A stretch of DNA of 6,386 nucleotides from Acidobacteriota bacterium (GTDB lineage: Bacteria; Acidobacteriota; Holophagae; Thermotomaculales; Thermotomaculaceae), in contig JAMOUY010000338.1 in assembly GCA_027067895.1 (NCBI GenBank), forward strand, positions 1 to 6,386, given 5' to 3'. The translations under genes were made by a program, and so were the position numbers. Below, in pieces: positions 5,331 to 6,386 of the stretch. The stretch's first letter is position 1. Each line of letters starts with the position of its first letter. The notes under the pieces are model-generated. The model was not told the origin of the DNA. It ran no database searches and was given only the letters and a program-made list of their open reading frames with translations.

Positions 5331-6386
5331 ATGGAATTATTGGAAAACCTTTCTCAGATTGAACAATCCTATCTAAAAGTGTTAAATCAAATGAGAAAAC
5401 AGGATTTTTCGGAAAAAGAATTAGGCTTTGTTTTAAACGTGGTAAGGTTTACGTCTTCTCCAATCCTTTTAGCCTTTATTATTGCCTGCAAAAAATGGTA
5501 CAACAGGCCGGAAATAAAGGAAATGCTTTCCCACCACGAGTTAGTGCCGTCACATCTAAAAACGTATTTTAGAAAAGTTTTATCGGTAATTGATTTGTTT
5601 AGGCAGGCAGGGACTTCCCAAAACCAGCAGGAAAAAGAAAAATTGTTATTAAAAGCAAAACTGATAATTGATTCTCTTCAAGAAAATGACAAAGAATTTT
5701 TAAAAGAATATCTTACAAGGTCTTTAAACGAGGAAGGTTGCAAAGAAAGCGACGAAGATTACAACAAAAAAGTAAACGAAGTTTATGTAAATTACTTTTT
5801 GAAAGAAGAATCTCTTTCAATAGACGAAAAAACAATTGAAGAAAAGGTATTAAAAGCCAAAACGTCAACAGACTCAAAAGAACTTATGATGCTTGCCCTT
5901 GACGACAACAGAGAAGTCTGGGAAACTGCAATAGCAAACAGATACCTTGGTGAAAACGAACTTATAGAAGTTTTAAATAAAACGGACAAACCTGAAATTA
6001 TCACTTTTATTTTCAATACTCCCAGATGGTTTTTCAAAGAAAATATCAGAAAAATCATAGAAGAGCATCCGCAAACTCCGGAAGCGGTTAAATTTTCAAT
6101 AAGAAAGAGTGAAAATGTTTTAACCCTTTTTGAAAAATTGTCCAAACTTAAAAGAAATATCTCCGAAAGGGACAAAACAATTGAGCAGATTGTTGACGAA
6201 TTGAAAACCTGCTCCGAGTTGGAATTGCAATACATTACCGTAGGGGTTAAGAGAAAATGGCCCCACCTTTTAAGCATTATCAAAATTGTCTATAACTTCA
6301 TGGACCAAAAGGGATTGTTTGAAAGGGAAACAATTGAAAGAGAAATTGAATTGAGTCAGAAAATTGAAGAATCCGACGTTTTCAAA
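5331..6386 (+). CDS. helical-repeat (HEAT/LRV-like) protein of unknown function, 3' end outside window
   Basis: The frame runs open from ATG 5331 to the right edge, exactly 352 codons with no stop. The protein has no signal peptide or membrane segment, is rich in Glu, Lys and Leu, and is predicted almost all helical, so cytoplasmic. Residues 184-255 show a degenerate alpha-solenoid pattern (LMMLALDDNREVWETAIANR, then PEIITFIFNTPRWF and IIEEHPQTPEAVK), similar in style to HEAT or leucine-rich-variant repeats. Residues 43-70 (SSPILLAFII, later EIKEML) echo 246-272, suggesting a second copy of that unit. Residues 278-295 and 329-348 look like charged coiled-coil helices. Function unknown; a protein-binding scaffold is the safest guess. 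The site GGTGA (5325-5329) is only one base from the ATG, closer than in the neighbouring genes. An in-frame TTG at 5286 is an alternative start but would place the terminator in the coding region. Confidence 0.75.
   Translation, partial: MELLENLSQIEQSYLKVLNQMRKQDFSEKELGFVLNVVRFTSSPILLAFIIACKKWYNRPEIKEMLSHHELVPSHLKTYFRKVLSVIDLFRQAGTSQNQQEKEKLLLKAKLIIDSLQENDKEFLKEYLTRSLNEEGCKESDEDYNKKVNEVYVNYFLKEESLSIDEKTIEEKVLKAKTSTDSKELMMLALDDNREVWETAIANRYLGENELIEVLNKTDKPEIITFIFNTPRWFFKENIRKIIEEHPQTPEAVKFSIRKSENVLTLFEKLSKLKRNISERDKTIEQIVDELKTCSELELQYITVGVKRKWPHLLSIIKIVYNFMDQKGLFERETIEREIELSQKIEESDVFK

Noticed and set aside
5792..6283. Minus-strand reading frame of 163 codons at the right edge
   Set aside because: It is antisense to the helical-repeat gene, whose frame stays open for 352 codons with a promoter and ribosome site. 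The reverse peptide is Ser/Phe-rich, typical of the shadow of a Lys/Glu-rich gene.

Overview
The window is AT-rich and comes from a bacterium. Arginine is read almost only by AGA/AGG, ATA isoleucine codons are common, and the proteins are rich in Lys and Glu; that codon style is often seen in thermophiles, but this is only a hint. A lipoprotein-type signal peptide suggests a diderm, and GGTGA-type ribosome binding sites recur. I could not assign a phylum.

Left part (1-2340, minus strand): a TPR-repeat protein gene overlaps recR by 4 bp (ATGA), and recR is followed 67 bp later by gapA (glyceraldehyde-3-phosphate dehydrogenase), which runs off the left edge at residue 169, just past its catalytic cysteine. 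gapA has its own promoter-like sequence (TTGAAT-18-TATAAT) and a strong ribosome binding site. The TPR gene and recR are probably translationally coupled.

Middle (2341-3826): a 92-bp divergent spacer carries promoter-like sequences in both directions whose -10 hexamers overlap. Rightward lies a 441-residue secreted or lipid-anchored protein of about nine beta-propeller-like repeats of roughly 40 residues, interrupted by a Lys/Arg-rich insertion of about 60 residues. It ends at a long hairpin terminator that also encodes the C-terminus of the convergent gene.

Right part (3788-6386): a leftward gene for a 12-helix membrane transporter of the MOP/MATE type, possibly the Ank-like branch, then a 229-bp divergent spacer, then a rightward gene that runs off the right edge (352 residues visible, helical-repeat protein of unknown function). 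The spacer is the most unusual part of the window. It holds a pair of 9-bp direct repeats, a near-consensus promoter (TTGACA-17-AATAAT), a short 5' hairpin, and a complete intrinsic terminator that ends only 10 nt before the start codon. No other rightward gene exists for that terminator to serve, so the leader looks like an attenuator or the source of a roughly 50-nt RNA. Leader segments can also pair with the ribosome binding site. I recognise no known riboswitch class in it.

There is no tRNA, rRNA, CRISPR array or insertion sequence in the window.
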